Source: Ralstonia sp. ASV6
Lineage (GTDB): Bacteria; Pseudomonadota; Gammaproteobacteria; Burkholderiales; Burkholderiaceae
NCBI RefSeq assembly: GCF_016429285.1
Contig: NZ_JAELUI010000019.1
Span: forward strand, 1 to 52,500
Length of the DNA stretch: 52,500 nucleotides
Direction of reading: 5' to 3'
Shown here: positions 19,592 through 29,400 of the stretch, in pieces
Layout of the letters: each line of letters starts with the position of its first letter
How positions within the stretch are numbered: the first letter of the stretch is position 1
Notes under the pieces: generated by a model
Told to the model about the DNA's origin: nothing
What the model saw: the letters and a program-made list of their open reading frames with translations, nothing else
Database searches by the model: none
Position numbers and translations under genes: made by a program

Positions 19592-19630
19592 AGAAAAATG
19601 GCTGTCTGGGCGCGAACCCAAACAGCCATT
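19592..19630 (-). terminator. Intrinsic terminator after the DUF2059 gene
   Basis: The outer arms AATGGCTGT (19597-19605) and ACAGCCATT (19622-19630) enclose an inner CTGGG/CCCA pairing. On the minus strand TTTCTTTT follows. It separates the DUF2059 gene from serC, only 15 bases before the serC start. Confidence 0.8.
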
Positions 19631-19700
19631 ATCTACCAACTGGCGGCGCGACGGGGATTGCGCCCCGCTCGTCCACCTATATCGTCGATAGTGCGCTCAA

Positions 19701-20264
19701 TTACTTCGCTGCAGCAGCGACTTCCTTGTCAGCCATGTCGCGCATTGCCTTGCCGACTTGCGGACCGTACTTCTGCATCACGTTGCCCCACACTTCCTGC
19801 ATGGCCTTGCCTTGGTTAGCCATGAACTTCTGGCCGCTCGGCGTTTTCAGGAACGTGGTCAGATCCTTGATTTCCTGGGTCGAGTAGTACTTGCCCAGCG
19901 AATCGTAGTGAGCCTGCAGAGCATCCTTGCGGAAGGCATCCGTTTCGAACGCCTTGCCGGCGCCGTCGGTCATGCGCTGCACGGCGCCGTTCTTCTTCAG
20001 CTTGTCGACAGCAGCCTGCTTTTGCTTGTCGTTCAGCGACTTGTTCTCGACCAGCGATTGCTCCAGCACCAGCGGGGCTTCTTGCTTGGCGCCGTTTTCC
20101 AGCACTTCACCCTGACCCTTGATGGCTGCGTCAACATTCATCGTCGTCAGCAATTCCTTGATGGCAGCCGTCTTGTCTGCATCGCCGCCAGCTTGGGCGA
20201 ACGCAAACAGCGGAGCGAAACCAGCCACCACGATCAGATGTTTGAGTTTGAGACTCTTGTGCAT
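19701..20264 (-). CDS. DUF2059 domain-containing secreted protein
   Basis: The product has 187 residues. A signal peptide (about 1-25, cleaved near AFAQAGG) is followed by a charged, helix-rich body. The stretch YYSTQEIKDLTTFLKTPSGQ and the following residues to MQEVWGNVMQKYG are typical of DUF2059. The ATG at 20264 has a strong GGGAG site; the longer frame toward 20579 runs into gyrA. It is periplasmic by prediction. The family's role is not established; its position between gyrA and serC is common in this group of bacteria. Confidence 0.85.
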   Translation of the reverse strand: MHKSLKLKHLIVVAGFAPLFAFAQAGGDADKTAAIKELLTTMNVDAAIKGQGEVLENGAKQEAPLVLEQSLVENKSLNDKQKQAAVDKLKKNGAVQRMTDGAGKAFETDAFRKDALQAHYDSLGKYYSTQEIKDLTTFLKTPSGQKFMANQGKAMQEVWGNVMQKYGPQVGKAMRDMADKEVAAAAK

Positions 20265-20391
20265 TGTTGCTCCCTTGAGATAAGCGTTGCGTTTAGGCCG
20301 GAGCGTGACGCATAAGTTCCAGCCCTTGCCGCGCACAGGTCCGGCATCATGACCAGAACTGCGCGCAACGGCAAGCAAAAGTTGTTTCCAA

Positions 20392-23058
20392 TTATGACTC
20401 GGCGCTGTCATCCGACTGTGCATCGGCGTCCGGTGCGGAATCTGGCGTCTCCACACTTTCATCACCTTCCGCGTCGGACTCCACGACACGCTGCAGACCG
20501 GACAGCTTGTTGCCCTCACCCACATTGATGAGCGTGACGCCTTGCGTGGCTCGACCCATTTCGCGGATCTCATCCACACGCGTGCGGATCAGCACGCCAC
20601 CGGTGGTGATCAGCATGATCTCGTCTTCCGGCGCCACCAGCGCGGCAGCCACCACCTTGCCGTTCCGCTCGGAGGTCTGGATGGCGATCATGCCTTTGGT
20701 ACCGCGACCGTGACGGGTGTACTCCGAGATCGGAGTACGCTTGCCGTAACCGTTTTCGGTGGCGGTCAACACGCTACCGACGCTCACTTGCGCACCCTCG
20801 CCTTCGGTTTCGGTTTCAGCCGGCGCCACCAGCATGGCGATCACCTGCTGGTTCTCCTCCAGGTTCATACCGCGCACGCCACGCGCCTGGCGCCCCATCG
20901 GACGCACGTCGTTCTCATCAAAACGAACCGCCTTGCCCGCATCCGAGAACAGCATCACGTCGTGCTGACCATCGGTAATGGCAGCGCCGATCAAGAAGTC
21001 TCCCTCATCCAGGTCCACAGCGATGATGCCGGCCTTGCGCGGGTTCGAGAAATCGGTCAGCGCCGTCTTCTTAACCGTGCCCTTGGAGGTGGTCATGAAC
21101 ACGAAATGCTGCTCATCGAACTGCTTGACCGGCAGGATCACGTTGATCTTCTCGCCCGGCGACAGCGGGAACATATTGACGATCGGTCGGCCGCGCGAGT
21201 TACGGCTGCCCGCCGGCACTTCCCACACCTTCAGCCAGTACAGACGGCCACGGTTCGAGAAGCAGAGGATGTAATCGTGCGTGTTGGCGACAAATAGCGT
21301 GTCGATCCAGTCATCTTCCTTGGTGGCTGCGGCCTGCTTGCCACGACCACCACGCTTCTGCGCACGGTACTCGGAAATCGGCTGACTCTTCATATAACCG
21401 CTGTGGGACAACGTCACCACCAGATCTTGCGGCGTAATGAGGTCTTCTGTATCCAACTCGGTTGCATTGTGCTCGATCTGCGAGCGGCGCTCATCACCGA
21501 ACTCCGCGCGGATGGCGGTGATTTCCTCGACGATGATGGCAGTAATGCGCTCCGGACGCGCCAGGATGTCCAGCAGATCGGCGATCTGCGCCATCACTTC
21601 GCGGTATTCCTGGACGATTTTGTCCTGCTCCAGCCCGGTGAGGCGTTGCAGGCGCATCTGCAGGATTTCCTGCGCTTGCGTGTCCGACAGCTTGTACAGG
21701 CCGTCACCCTGCATGCCGAACGCCGGCAGCAAACCTTCCGGACGGTAAGCGTCGCGGCCACCCGCGGTTTCGCCCTCGGCACGCGACAACATCTCGCGCA
21801 CCAGGCCCGAATCCCAACTGCGGCTCATCAACTCGGCCTTCGCAACCGGCGGCGTCGGCGCAGCCTTGATGATGGCGATGAACTCGTCGATGTTGGCCAG
21901 TGCGACAGCCAGACCTTCCAGAATGTGGCCACGTTCGCGCGCCTTGCGCAGATCGAACACGGTGCGGCGCGTCACCACCTCGCGGCGGTGCAGCAGGAAG
22001 CACTCCAGCATCTGGCGCAGGTTCAGCAGGCGCGGCTGGCCATCGACCAGCGCCACCATGTTCATGCCGAAGGTGTCTTGCAGCTGCGTATTCTTATAGA
22101 GGTTGTTGAGCACAACCTCCGGCACTTCACCACGCTTGAGTTCGATCACCACGCGCATGCCGGACTTGTCCGACTCGTCGCGAATGTCGGAGATACCCTC
22201 GATACGCTTTTCCGTCACCAGCTCGGCAATGCGCTCAAGCAGCGTGCGCTTGTTAACTTGATAGGGCAGCTCGTCAACGATGATCGCCTGGCGTTGACCA
22301 CGGTCGATATCTTCAAAGTGCGTCTTAGCGCGCATCACCACGCGACCACGGCCGGTGCGATAGCCTTCGCGCACGCCCGAGATGCCGTAGATGATGCCGG
22401 CCGTCGGAAAATCCGGCGCCGGGATCAGCTCGATCAGCTCATCAACCGTTGCCTCCGGATTGTTCAGCAGATGCAAGCAACCGTCGACAATCTCATTCAG
22501 GTTATGCGGCGGAATGTTGGTCGCCATACCGACCGCGATCCCGGACGAACCGTTGACCAGCAGGTTCGGGATGCGCGCCGGCAGGACCGAAGGCTCGCTT
22601 TCGCTGCCGTCGTAGTTCGGCTCGAAATTGACGGTTTCCTTGTCGAGGTCGGCCAACAGTTCATGGGCGATCTTCGACAGGCGGATTTCGGTGTAACGCA
22701 TCGCCGCGGCGTTGTCGCCGTCGACCGAGCCGAAGTTGCCCTGGCCATCAACCAGCATGTAGCGCAGGGAGAAATCCTGCGCCATCCGCACGATGGTGTC
22801 GTATACAGCAGTGTCGCCGTGAGGGTGATACTTACCGATCACATCCCCGACGATACGTGCGGACTTCTTATAGGGACGGTTCCAGTCGTTGTTCAGTTCG
22901 TGCATCGAATACAACGCACGGCGATGCACCGGCTTGAGACCATCCCGTACATCTGGAAGGGCGCGGCCCACGATCACGCTCATGGCGTAAGCGAGGTACG
23001 AACTGCGCATTTCCTCTTCGAGCGATACCGGGAGTGTCTCTTTGGCGAATTGATCCAT
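20392..23058 (-). CDS. gyrA: DNA gyrase subunit A
   Basis: GyrA is the breakage-reunion subunit of the type II topoisomerase that adds negative supercoils. The product has 888 residues from the ATG at 23058. The catalytic Tyr is Y122 in [11 protein letters not shown]. The GyrA box [17 protein letters not shown]-like region and repeated beta-pinwheel blades fill the C-terminal half, followed by an acidic tail ([20 protein letters not shown]). The quinolone-determining region reads [12 protein letters not shown], with Thr83 and Asp87; many species carry Ser at 83. It is divergent from ompA. Confidence 0.97.
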   Translation of the reverse strand: MDQFAKETLPVSLEEEMRSSYLAYAMSVIVGRALPDVRDGLKPVHRRALYSMHELNNDWNRPYKKSARIVGDVIGKYHPHGDTAVYDTIVRMAQDFSLRYMLVDGQGNFGSVDGDNAAAMRYTEIRLSKIAHELLADLDKETVNFEPNYDGSESEPSVLPARIPNLLVNGSSGIAVGMATNIPPHNLNEIVDGCLHLLNNPEATVDELIELIPAPDFPTAGIIYGISGVREGYRTGRGRVVMRAKTHFEDIDRGQRQAIIVDELPYQVNKRTLLERIAELVTEKRIEGISDIRDESDKSGMRVVIELKRGEVPEVVLNNLYKNTQLQDTFGMNMVALVDGQPRLLNLRQMLECFLLHRREVVTRRTVFDLRKARERGHILEGLAVALANIDEFIAIIKAAPTPPVAKAELMSRSWDSGLVREMLSRAEGETAGGRDAYRPEGLLPAFGMQGDGLYKLSDTQAQEILQMRLQRLTGLEQDKIVQEYREVMAQIADLLDILARPERITAIIVEEITAIRAEFGDERRSQIEHNATELDTEDLITPQDLVVTLSHSGYMKSQPISEYRAQKRGGRGKQAAATKEDDWIDTLFVANTHDYILCFSNRGRLYWLKVWEVPAGSRNSRGRPIVNMFPLSPGEKINVILPVKQFDEQHFVFMTTSKGTVKKTALTDFSNPRKAGIIAVDLDEGDFLIGAAITDGQHDVMLFSDAGKAVRFDENDVRPMGRQARGVRGMNLEENQQVIAMLVAPAETETEGEGAQVSVGSVLTATENGYGKRTPISEYTRHGRGTKGMIAIQTSERNGKVVAAALVAPEDEIMLITTGGVLIRTRVDEIREMGRATQGVTLINVGEGNKLSGLQRVVESDAEGDESVETPDSAPDADAQSDDSAES

Positions 23059-23479
23059 TGGGCGAACGGTGAGAGGCCCCGTAGCGATCACTACGAAGCA
23101 CTGCGGTTGCGCGAATAACAGAACATTTTACCATGCCGCAAGCCCCCCTCCCCTCATGCGGGCGAGCGACGCATCCTCAACCTCGGGCACGTTCCCTGCG
23201 AAGTCGGACAAAACCCGCGACCCAGTCCCCACAAGGGTTTGCGAGCAGTTTCCTGCCTTGTTGCGTACACACCACAAGGCCGTGGTGCCCCGTTCGAATC
23301 GCTTATATTTGCTTTTTAGGAGTGCGTGCTTGTGGCACAATCCCCCAGCGAAGAGGCAGACATTGTTCGAAGTGGAGCCTTCACCACACCGAGAATGTTA
23401 TACTCCGAAGAATGTATGACTTGTTTTCGTCCCATCTGCTCGCAGTCTTCTGCGGTGATCTCATCCTGAGAGGAGAAAT
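23059..23479. other. 421-base divergent intergenic region gyrA / ompA
   Basis: No convincing coding frame is present. A TATACT -10-like hexamer lies at 23399-23404, about 76 bases before the ompA start, without a good -35 at 17 bases. AT-rich TTATATTTGCTTTTTAGG near 23302-23320 may hold another promoter element. The ompA ribosome site GAGAGGAGAA is at the right end. The gyrA promoter must also lie here. Confidence 0.5.
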
Positions 23480-24130
23480 ATGAAAAAATTTGCCAAGCTC
23501 GCGTTCGCTGCAGCTGCGGTAGCCATGGCTGCGTCCGCTTACGCTCAGTCGGTGCCCTACGAAAAGAAGGCCGTCAACGACAACTGGGGTAACGGCACGA
23601 GCGAGTGGGTCTGGAAGAACGGCACGAACGAACTGTGCTGGCGCAATGGCTTCTGGACGCCGGCAACTGCCAACGCTCAGTGCGACGGCGCTCTGGCTCC
23701 GGCAGCTGCTCCGACGGCCGCTCCGGCTACCCCGGCTGCTCCGGTTGTGTCGAGCGAGAAGGTTACGTTCGCTGCTGACACGCTGTTCGACTTCGACAAG
23801 GCTGTGCTGAAGCCGGAAGGCAAGGCTAAGCTGGACGACCTGGTCTCGAAGCTGCAAGGCATCAACCTGGAAGTCGTGATCGCCGTTGGCCACACCGACT
23901 CGTTCGGCTCGGACAAGTACAACGACCGCCTGTCGGTCCGTCGTGCTGAAGCCGTCAAGGGCTACCTGGTCAGCAAGGGCATCGAAGCCAACCGTGTTTA
24001 CACGGAAGGCAAGGGCAAGCGCCAGCTGAAGGTTGATCCGAAGTCGTGCAAGGGCGCTCGCAAGGCACAAATCGCCTGCCAGCAACCGAACCGCCGCGTT
24101 GACGTTGAAGTGGTCGGCACGCGCAAGTAA
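23480..24130 (+). CDS. ompA: OmpA family outer membrane protein
   Basis: The product has 216 residues. The signal peptide covers 1-22 (ends ASAYAQS). A short region with NDNWGNGTSEWVWKNGTNEL and two Cys comes next, then an Ala-Pro linker, then the C-terminal peptidoglycan-binding OmpA domain from about 95. That domain shows FDFDKAVLKPEGKAKL, VVIAVGHTDSFGSDKYNDRL and QQPNRRVDVEV. Unlike E. coli OmpA there is no eight-stranded barrel, so it is anchored another way. Codon use is strongly optimised (CTG, GCT, AAG), consistent with high expression. It has its own terminator. Confidence 0.94.
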   Translation: MKKFAKLAFAAAAVAMAASAYAQSVPYEKKAVNDNWGNGTSEWVWKNGTNELCWRNGFWTPATANAQCDGALAPAAAPTAAPATPAAPVVSSEKVTFAADTLFDFDKAVLKPEGKAKLDDLVSKLQGINLEVVIAVGHTDSFGSDKYNDRLSVRRAEAVKGYLVSKGIEANRVYTEGKGKRQLKVDPKSCKGARKAQIACQQPNRRVDVEVVGTRK

Positions 24131-24150
24131 TTCGGTTTCGACCGAAGGAA

Positions 24151-24180
24151 AAAGCCCAGCGAAAGCTGGGCTTTTTTTTC
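24151..24180 (+). terminator. Intrinsic terminator after ompA
   Basis: The arms AGCCCAGC and GCTGGGCT flank a GAAA tetraloop at 24153-24172. A run of eight Ts follows. Confidence 0.93.
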
Positions 24181-24310
24181 GCCTGCACACCTAGCGTTCA
24201 GCTTGGCTGGCTTATCGATCTGCGGATGACCAAGGCAGCAAAAAAGCGGTGACGCTCATGCCCCCGCCTTTTCATGCTCCAAGGTCCGGAACCCCGCTCG
24301 CCCTTCTCTA

Positions 24311-24817
24311 TTAGTAAGATGGCGTTGCCTGGTCGTTGGCGACCATGGCGCGATCACCCACGCGCAGGTTGTTCGGGTTTTGCTGCGTGACGGTAGCGAC
24401 ACGGCCATCGTCCAGACGCACGCTGATGCGGTACACGGTTTGTCCGCCCGCAGCTGCACGCTGCTCAACTTGGTTACCCGCATAGGCGCCAAGTGCAGCA
24501 CCGCCGATCGTCGCCACCGTGTTGCCTGTACCGCCGCCAACTTGGTGACCCAGGATACCGCCCGCCACACCGCCGATGATCGTGCCCAGGATGCCCGGGC
24601 TGTTAACCGGTGCTTGCATCGGCTGGATCGATTCGACCCGGCCGTACAATGCGCCCGGCTGCTGTTGTGGCTGACCGCCGTATGCTGGGGGCGGCGCATA
24701 CCCACCGCCACCACCGTAGCCGCCACCATATCCACCACCGTACCCCGGTGCGGCGCAGCCCGCCAGCACCGTCAAGCCCACAACACCGAGCCCCGCCAGA
24801 ATTCGTTTGGATTTCAT
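24311..24817 (-). CDS. Glycine zipper 2TM-domain outer membrane lipoprotein (SlyB-like)
   Basis: The product has 168 residues. The lipobox TVLAGC puts the lipidated Cys at 21. A Gly/Tyr-rich segment (GYGGGYGGGYGGGGGYAPPP) follows, then the glycine-zipper core LGTIIGGVAGGILGHQVGG...ATIGGAALGAYAGNQVE, then a small basic beta domain with RISVRLDDGRVATVTQQN. This matches the SlyB/PcP family of envelope-integrity lipoproteins. The ATG at 24817 has AAGGAGAG upstream. It is divergent from ubiG. Confidence 0.88.
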   Translation of the reverse strand: MKSKRILAGLGVVGLTVLAGCAAPGYGGGYGGGYGGGGGYAPPPAYGGQPQQQPGALYGRVESIQPMQAPVNSPGILGTIIGGVAGGILGHQVGGGTGNTVATIGGAALGAYAGNQVEQRAAAGGQTVYRISVRLDDGRVATVTQQNPNNLRVGDRAMVANDQATPSY

Positions 24818-24978
24818 TGATCTCTCCTTGAAGGAAGGTGTCGATTGGAGAAAACGCATGCGCGTTCGTTCACCTTTGTTTCAATGTGAAACCTTTTTTC
24901 CGGCGCGCCTGATTTGGTCGAGACGGCGCTTTTTGGTACATTTCCTCACCTAGCCGTTATGCCCAGGCGCAGCGCAAC

Positions 24979-25695
24979 ATGACTACCACTCACGCGAACG
25001 CCGATCCCGGCGAACTCGAAAAATTCAGCGAACTCGCCCACCGGTGGTGGGACCCGAACAGCGAGTTCAAACCCCTGCACGAAATCAATCCGCTGCGCCT
25101 CGACTGGATTCAATCCATCGCGCCGCTGGCGGGCAAGCGCGTTGTCGACATTGGTTGCGGCGGCGGCATCCTCTCTGAAAGCATGGCGCGTGCTGGGGCG
25201 AACGTCAAAGGCATTGATCTGTCACGCAAAGCATTGCGGGTTGCCGATCTGCACAGTCTGGAAGCGGGCGTTGCCGTCGATTATGAAGAGATCGCAGCAG
25301 AAGCGCTCGCAGCACGTGAGCCCAGCAGTTACGACGTCGTGACTTGCATGGAGATGCTCGAACATGTGCCCGATCCGGCGTCGGTTGTGCGCGCTTGCGC
25401 GACCTTGGTCAAACCGGGCGGTCACGTGTTCTTTTCGACCATCCATCGCAATGCCAAGGCCTACCTGCTGGCGGTAATCGGCGCGGAATACGTGCTGAAC
25501 ATGCTGCCGCGCGGCACGCATGACTACGCCAAGTTCATCCGCCCGTCGGAGCTTGCCTCGTTCGCACGCCTGGCAGGTTTGCAGCCTGAGCAGATGCGTG
25601 GGCTGGAATACAACCCGATCACCGGGCGCTACGCCCTGACGCAGGACACCAGCGTCAACTATCTGATGGCCACGCGTCGTCCGGGCAACGCATGA
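24979..25695 (+). CDS. ubiG: Ubiquinone biosynthesis O-methyltransferase
   Basis: UbiG performs both O-methylations in ubiquinone synthesis using S-adenosylmethionine. The product has 238 residues. The SAM motif [16 protein letters not shown] lies at 55-70. [21 protein letters not shown] and [15 protein letters not shown] are family hallmarks, and [20 protein letters not shown] is conserved. Its TGA overlaps the ATG of the next gene by four bases (ATGA), which implies translational coupling. Confidence 0.95.
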   Translation: MTTTHANADPGELEKFSELAHRWWDPNSEFKPLHEINPLRLDWIQSIAPLAGKRVVDIGCGGGILSESMARAGANVKGIDLSRKALRVADLHSLEAGVAVDYEEIAAEALAAREPSSYDVVTCMEMLEHVPDPASVVRACATLVKPGGHVFFSTIHRNAKAYLLAVIGAEYVLNMLPRGTHDYAKFIRPSELASFARLAGLQPEQMRGLEYNPITGRYALTQDTSVNYLMATRRPGNA

Positions 25696-26381
25696 CAGCG
25701 GGCAAATTTCCGGCTCCGCTGGGCGCGGTGCTGTTCGACCTGGACGGCACGCTGGCCGACACTGCGCCAGACTTGGCGGCCGCAGCCAACAAAGTGCGCA
25801 TGGACCGCGGCCTGGAGCCGCTGGCCTACGAGGCACTGCGCCCCGTCGCCTCACATGGCGCGCGCGGGCTGCTCGGCGTGGCCTTCGGCATCGGGCCGGA
25901 GGATGTGGAATTTGAATCGCTGCGATTGGCGTTCCTCGCCAACTACGAGGCAGAGATCTGCGTGCGCACGGCGCTGTTCCCAGGCATGGCAGACGTGCTG
26001 GCTGAACTCGGCCGCGCGGGCATCCCCTGGGGCATCGTCACCAACAAGGCGGGCCGGCTGACCGTGCCCCTGGTGGCCCAGCTGACGTTTCCGGTGCCGC
26101 CGGCATGCGTTGTCGCCGGGGATACGACGCCACACGCCAAGCCCCACCCGGCCCCGCTGTTGCATGCGGCCGAATCCATCGGCGTGGAGGCGCGGCAGAT
26201 CGTCTACGTGGGCGACGACGTACGCGACATCGAAGCCGGCCGTGCCGCCGGCATGCCTACTATTGCTGCCAGTTACGGCTATTGTGGTAATGGGCCGCCG
26301 CCCTCGGAATGGCGCGCAGATGCGTTGATCGCCAACGCCGCCGAGCTGATTCCGCTGCTGCTCGCATCGCAACGCACTTAA
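25692..26381 (+). CDS. HAD-family phosphatase, Gph / MupP type
   Basis: The product has 229 residues and the haloacid dehalogenase fold: DLDGT with the nucleophile Asp near residue 16, a small helical cap, GIVTNKAGR and [15 protein letters not shown]. It would usually be called phosphoglycolate phosphatase (gph). However, it overlaps ubiG by ATGA, which is the context of MupP in Pseudomonas, a MurNAc-6-phosphate phosphatase of peptidoglycan recycling. Sequence alone cannot separate the two substrates, so no symbol is given. Confidence 0.9.
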   Translation: MTAGKFPAPLGAVLFDLDGTLADTAPDLAAAANKVRMDRGLEPLAYEALRPVASHGARGLLGVAFGIGPEDVEFESLRLAFLANYEAEICVRTALFPGMADVLAELGRAGIPWGIVTNKAGRLTVPLVAQLTFPVPPACVVAGDTTPHAKPHPAPLLHAAESIGVEARQIVYVGDDVRDIEAGRAAGMPTIAASYGYCGNGPPPSEWRADALIANAAELIPLLLASQRT

Positions 26382-26494
26382 GCGCGGCGCCAGGGCCGAC
26401 GCCAGGCACCTTTCAGGACCGCCGCCTTCCGCACAGAACGCGGCGGTCAACCGACTGACGAAGTACGCCACACCGTGGCCGGACCGACACCAGC

Positions 26495-29400
26495 ATGAGC
26501 ACCTCCCCCGACTCGCGTCCCGACCTGCAATCAAAGCCCAATGACTGGCGCGCACGGCTTGATCGTGTGCGCGGCACAGCCGGCTGGCAACGCGCCGCAC
26601 AGGTTGGTACGTCGCGGCGCACCAAGCGTATCGGGTTGGGTGTACTCATCTTCCTGGTGATGTTCGGCCTGCTGGGTGCTCTGGGCGGACCGCCGCTGCT
26701 GCACCACCTGGCCGAGACGCAGTTGAGCAAGGTCCTGGAGCGGCCGGTCACGGTCGGCAAGATCAGCATCAATCCGTACACACTGCGGCTCGATGTCGAC
26801 CAGCTCCACATCGCCGAGCGCGACGGCAAGACGCCATTCGTGGACGTCGGCCACCTCCACGTGAATGCCTCGTGGAGTTCGATCTTCCGCCGTGCCCCCG
26901 TCATCGAAGAACTGCGTATCGATGCGCCGCGCGTGCACATCGTGCGTACCGCCGAACAGCGCTTCAACTTCTCCGATGTCGTCGACAGGCTCACTGCGCC
27001 GGAGAACCCGCCCAAGCCGAAATCGACCGAACCGGCGCGCTTCGTGTTTGCCAACCTGCAGTTGACCAACGGCGCGATCGAGTTTGTCGATCAACCGCTG
27101 GGCGCGCAGCACAAGGTGGACAACCTGCAGATCGGCGTGCCCTTCCTGGCGAGCCTGCCGGCCGACGTGAACATCTTCGTGCAACCCCTGCTGGCAGCGC
27201 GCATCGATGGTGCTCCGCTCCACTTCACGGGTCAGACCAAGCCGTTTGCCGATTCACTGGAATCGAACTTGAACATCAAGCTCGACGGTCTGGAACTGCC
27301 CCGCTACCTCGGCTATGTGCCCGGCCCGCTGCCGGTGGCCGTGCCGCAGGGCAAACTGACGACCGACCTGACGATCGACTTCCAGAAGCCGAAAACCGGC
27401 GCTCCGGTGCTGCGCGTGCACGGGACCGCCGGCCTCGACAACCTGGAAGTAACCGACGCCAAGAAGGCTCCGCTGGTGGCCGCCAAACAGGTGCGCGCAA
27501 CGCTGACCGACGTGCGCCCGCTAGACAACGTATTCCACCTGGACGCACTGACGGTCGACGGCGTACGCGTGGATGCAGTGCGTGCTGCCGATGGGTCGAT
27601 CAACTTCGCGCAACTGGGCGGCAAGCCAGCACCGGCGGAGGCCAAGCCTGCCGCACCGGAGCCCACTGCCAACCCGAAACCTCTGGACGTTGTCATCAGC
27701 AAACTGCAGTTGGCCAACAGCACCGTGCACTGGCGCGATGCCACCACACAGCCGGCGGCGGACCTCGCGCTGGAAGACCTGCATGGCGAAGTGGCCGTAC
27801 GCACGTTGGGGGGCCCGATCACGTTTGACGTGGGGACCAAGCTGTCTCAAGGCGGCACGCTCAACGTCAAGGGCAACACCTCGCTGGAGAAAAGCAATGG
27901 CGAGTTGGAACTGAAGCTCGACGGCGTGAAGCTGGTCGGCATCGGGCCGTATCTACGCCAGGCAGGCGCACCGCAATTGCAAAACGGTGCGCTGTCGGCG
28001 GAAGGCAAGGTCGCGCTCGACTTCGGCGCCGACAAGTTCAACGTGCGCGCAGAACCGCTGACGGCCAGCCTGGCGGATCTGTCGATGGCGCCACCCGCGG
28101 GCAAGGACACGGCGCTGCGCGCCAAGCTGCTGCGCGCCGACGTGAAAAGCTTCGACCTGGCAGCCCGTACGATCGCCCTGAACGAAGTGCGTGCGGATGG
28201 CCTGCAACTCGATGCGCTGCGCAAGAAGGACGGTGCGACCACGCTGACGCTGCTCGACGGCGCACCACCCGCCGCCGCTAAACCCGCCGCTGCCGCGGCC
28301 AAGTCCAAACCGAGTGCACCGGCCGAGAAGCCCTGGGCCGTGACCGTACAGACGTTCAAGCTGGACAACGGCGCGGTCGGCTTTGAAGACCAGACCAACT
28401 CACACCCGGTGAAGGTGCGCGTTGAACCGCTGAACGTGGTCGTGCAAAACGCATCGACTGATCTCGGTAAGCCGGTCAACGTGCAGATTGGCGCCGGGCT
28501 GGGCAGCAAGGGCAAACTGGATGTGCGCGGCGACGTGGTGCCGCAGCCGCTCAAGGCTGACCTGCGCGTGAACACGCAGAATCTGTCGCTGGCGGGCTTC
28601 GATCCATACCTCGACAAGACGTTGAATGCAGCCATCACCAGCGCGCTGCTGACAATGGACGGCCGCCTGGTGCTCAACCAGGGCAAGGCGCTGACGGTCA
28701 GCTACCAGGGCAACGCGACGCTGGGCAACGTGCGCTTGCAGGATCGTGTGACTTCTGACGACTTCCTGCGCTGGCGCTCGCTTGCGCTCAACCGCATCCA
28801 GGCCAACTACGACGGCAATACGCCTCGTGTGCGCGTGGGTGCGGTGGCGCTGTCGACGTTCTATGCGCGGATCATCATCAACCCGAACGGGCGCCTGAAC
28901 CTGCAGGACATCCGCGTGCAGTCGGATGAGGAGCGCCGCTCGCTCACGCAGGCGCAGCCCGCCTCGGCTTCGGCCCCTGCTGCCGCCCCCGTCGTCAGTG
29001 CGCCGGTGGCCGTAGCTGCCGCCTCAGCACCGGTGGCCGCACCTGCGTCGGCCGTGGCAGCCACGGCACCCAAGTCTGGTGGTGCCGATTTGCGCATCGA
29101 TGCCATCACGCTGCAAGACGGCAACATCCGCTTTACCGACAACTTCGTCAAACCCAACTACACCGCCAACCTGACGGCCATTGGCGGCTCGGTAGGCACC
29201 ATCAGCACGGCCGCTAACCAGCCACCCGCCGACGTGGCCTTGCGCGGCAGTGTCGACGGCACTGCGCCAGTCGACATCCACGGCAAGATCAACCCGCTCG
29301 CACCCACCGCCTTTGTTGACCTGTCAGCCAAGGCCGACGGCGTGGAACTGACCAACCTGACGCCCTACTCCGCCAAGTACGCCGGCTACCCGATCACCAA

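Noticed and set aside
21403-23118. Open frame of 571 codons opposite gyrA
   Set aside because: It is antisense to a certain gene and has no recognisable motif. The same holds for the frames opposite rpsA (11241-12842), ugd (7928-8917) and the nuclease (32835-34454).
23128-23340. 70-codon minus-strand frame between gyrA and ompA
   Set aside because: It has no ribosome site and no family features, and lies in the region that should hold promoters.
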